The translations under genes were made by a program, and so were the position numbers. This document shows positions 62,855 to 64,000 of a stretch of DNA of 64,000 nucleotides, piece after piece. The notes under the pieces are model-generated. The model made no database searches, was not told the DNA's origin, and worked only from the letters and a program-made list of their open reading frames with translations. Origin of the DNA: Herbihabitans rhizosphaerae (GTDB lineage Bacteria; Actinomycetota; Actinomycetes; Mycobacteriales; Pseudonocardiaceae); contig NZ_SGWQ01000003.1 in NCBI RefSeq assembly GCF_004216555.1, positions 296,146-360,145 of the forward strand, written 5' to 3'. Numbering within the stretch: the first letter of the stretch is position 1; every line of letters begins with the position of its first letter.

Positions 62855-63355
62855 ATGCCCGAGACGACGAGCGGCAACCCGGTGACGATCACGACGCCGA
62901 CCGACGAGCAGATCCTGATCACCAGGGAGTTCGACGCGCCCAAGCACCTGGTGTACAAGGCATGGACCACCCCGGAGTTGGTCAGACGGTGGTGGGCCGG
63001 GCGGCGCGGCACGGTGGACAGCGTCGAGATCGACCTGCGGGTCGGCGGCCGCTGGCGGTACGTGCTGACCGCCAACGGCGGCTTCCAGGTGGCCTTCCAC
63101 GGCGAGTACCGCGAGATCGTGCCGAACGAGCGGATCGTCACCACCGAGGTGTACGAGTCGCCGGAGGCCGCCGGGCACGAGGCGCCGCTGAACATCATCA
63201 CCTTCGAGGAAACCGACGGGCGCACGACACTGCGCCTGCTGACCCAGACGAGCACCAAGGAGCTGCGCGACCTGATCCTGCGATCCGGCATGGAGGTCGG
63301 CGTGCGCGAGCAGATGGAGATCCTGGACGAGCTGACGCGGTCACTGGCGGCGTGA
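62855..63355 (+). CDS. SRPBCC (AHSA1-like) protein
   Basis: 166 aa, ATG one base after the arsR stop. START/AHSA1-like fold with a hydrophobic pocket: TREFDAPKHLVYKAWTTPEL, VRRWWAGRRGTVDSVEIDLR, GGRWRYVL and the C-terminal helix VGVREQMEILDELTRSL. These proteins bind small hydrophobic ligands and often pair with ArsR regulators. The stop overlaps the GTG of the methyltransferase. Ligand unknown. Confidence 0.9.
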   Translation: MPETTSGNPVTITTPTDEQILITREFDAPKHLVYKAWTTPELVRRWWAGRRGTVDSVEIDLRVGGRWRYVLTANGGFQVAFHGEYREIVPNERIVTTEVYESPEAAGHEAPLNIITFEETDGRTTLRLLTQTSTKELRDLILRSGMEVGVREQMEILDELTRSLAA

Positions 63356-63972
63356 GCACCGACTGGCACGAGTGGCACCTGGCCTACGACGACCCGGAGT
63401 CCGCGCTCAGCAGGCGGCTTCGGGCCGTCCAGGCGCGCGTGCGGGAAGGGCTGGCCCTCTCGGCCGGCGCGCGCGTGGTGAGCATCTGCGCCGGGCAGGG
63501 CCGCGATCTGATCGAGGTGCTCGCCGAGCGGCCCGGCGCGGCGGGACAGGTGCGCCTGGTCGAACTGGACGAGCGCAACGCGGCGGCGGCCGGTGCGGCC
63601 GCCCGGGCGGCCCGGGTGGAGCTGGAGGTGCTGCGGGCCGACGCCGGACTGTCGGACAGTTATATAGGTGCGACTCCGGCGGACCTGGTGGTCGCGGCCG
63701 GCGTGTTCGGCAACACCACCGACTCGGCCGTCGAACGGACCGTCCGGCTGCTGCCGACGTTGTGCGCGCCGGGCGCCACCGTGATCTGGACCCGCCACCG
63801 CCGCGAGCCGGACCTCACCCCGCGGATCCGCGAGTGGTTCACCGAGGCCGGATTCGCCGAGCACGCGTTCGACGCGCCTTCCGGCGATCACTTCTCGGTC
63901 GGTGTACACCGGCTGATCGTCGCGCCGTCCGCGCTCATTCCGGGAACGCGGTTGTTCGAGTTCAGTCGCTGA
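63352..63972 (+). CDS. class I SAM-dependent methyltransferase
   Basis: 206 aa, GTG overlapping the AHSA1 stop by four bases. The SAM motif I is VVSICAGQGRDLIEVL (~41-56), with the acidic residue in LVELDERNAAA (~69) and motif II near LEVLRADAGL. Preceded by a WHEWHLAYDDPESALSRRLR N-terminus. It closes a three-gene operon: ArsR, AHSA1, methyltransferase. The substrate cannot be inferred; a small hydrophobic metabolite handled by the AHSA1 protein is a guess. Confidence 0.88.
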   Translation: MSTDWHEWHLAYDDPESALSRRLRAVQARVREGLALSAGARVVSICAGQGRDLIEVLAERPGAAGQVRLVELDERNAAAAGAAARAARVELEVLRADAGLSDSYIGATPADLVVAAGVFGNTTDSAVERTVRLLPTLCAPGATVIWTRHRREPDLTPRIREWFTEAGFAEHAFDAPSGDHFSVGVHRLIVAPSALIPGTRLFEFSR

Positions 63973-64000
63973 ACCCGCCGAAAGAAGGGGCGCCCCGGAA

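Overview
The window is chromosomal DNA of a high-GC actinomycete. Gene content (SepH, DUF2530, DUF2537, DUF2771 and DUF3027 proteins, an Rpf transglycosylase, SigE-family sigma factor) and the very frequent palindrome GTCCAC(A/T)GTGGAC point to the order Pseudonocardiales (Amycolatopsis/Lentzea/Kutzneria-like); I cannot name the species. Genes are dense, often joined by 4-base GTGA/ATGA overlaps, and GTG starts are common.

Layout. 0-13 kb: edge of a probable citrate synthase, PfkB kinase, acyl-CoA dehydrogenase, MocR regulator, a frameshifted DUF885 protein, LysE exporter, amidohydrolase, wreckage of a TetR gene and a metallo-beta-lactamase-fold gene, a TetR/MMPL pair and an amino-acid permease. 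13-25 kb: pdxH/citA, a sigma factor with its membrane partner, two paralogous secreted beta-propeller proteins, an ABC exporter/two-component operon, a mycofactocin-type SDR and a serine hydrolase. 25-32 kb: serC, a two-component system, an SGNH lipase, sepH, DUF2537 and a SpoU methyltransferase. 33-38 kb: a GCS2 ligase, superoxide dismutase, a two-lesion pseudogene, an IdeR/DmdR-type iron box, and a MarR-MFS-RidA operon. 38-47 kb: DUF2530, a sacsin/Hsp90-like ATPase with DUF3027, glutaminyl cyclase, MFS, DUF2771 and a cold-shock protein. 47-52 kb: accessory stretch with HAD, YccF, phosphotransferase, acyl-CoA synthetase and a small CRISPR array without cas genes. 52-64 kb: helicase-associated/WYL protein, malic enzyme, molybdopterin genes (moaC, a moaB-moaE fusion, moaD, moaA), an inserted regulator/erythromycin-esterase pair, rpf behind a probable c-di-AMP riboswitch and a CRP-like site, and an ArsR/AHSA1/methyltransferase operon.

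From memory of M. tuberculosis H37Rv, the core genes match the Rv0862c-Rv0896 neighbourhood: 0-47 kb runs in the opposite direction to H37Rv and 52.8-62.5 kb in the same direction. The break falls in the 47-52.8 kb accessory stretch that holds the CRISPR array. Most pseudogenes also lie in insertions between core genes.

The non-coding features most worth attention are the orphan CRISPR array, a three-copy element with paired DnaA boxes at fixed spacing, the over-represented palindrome, and the layered control region in front of rpf.
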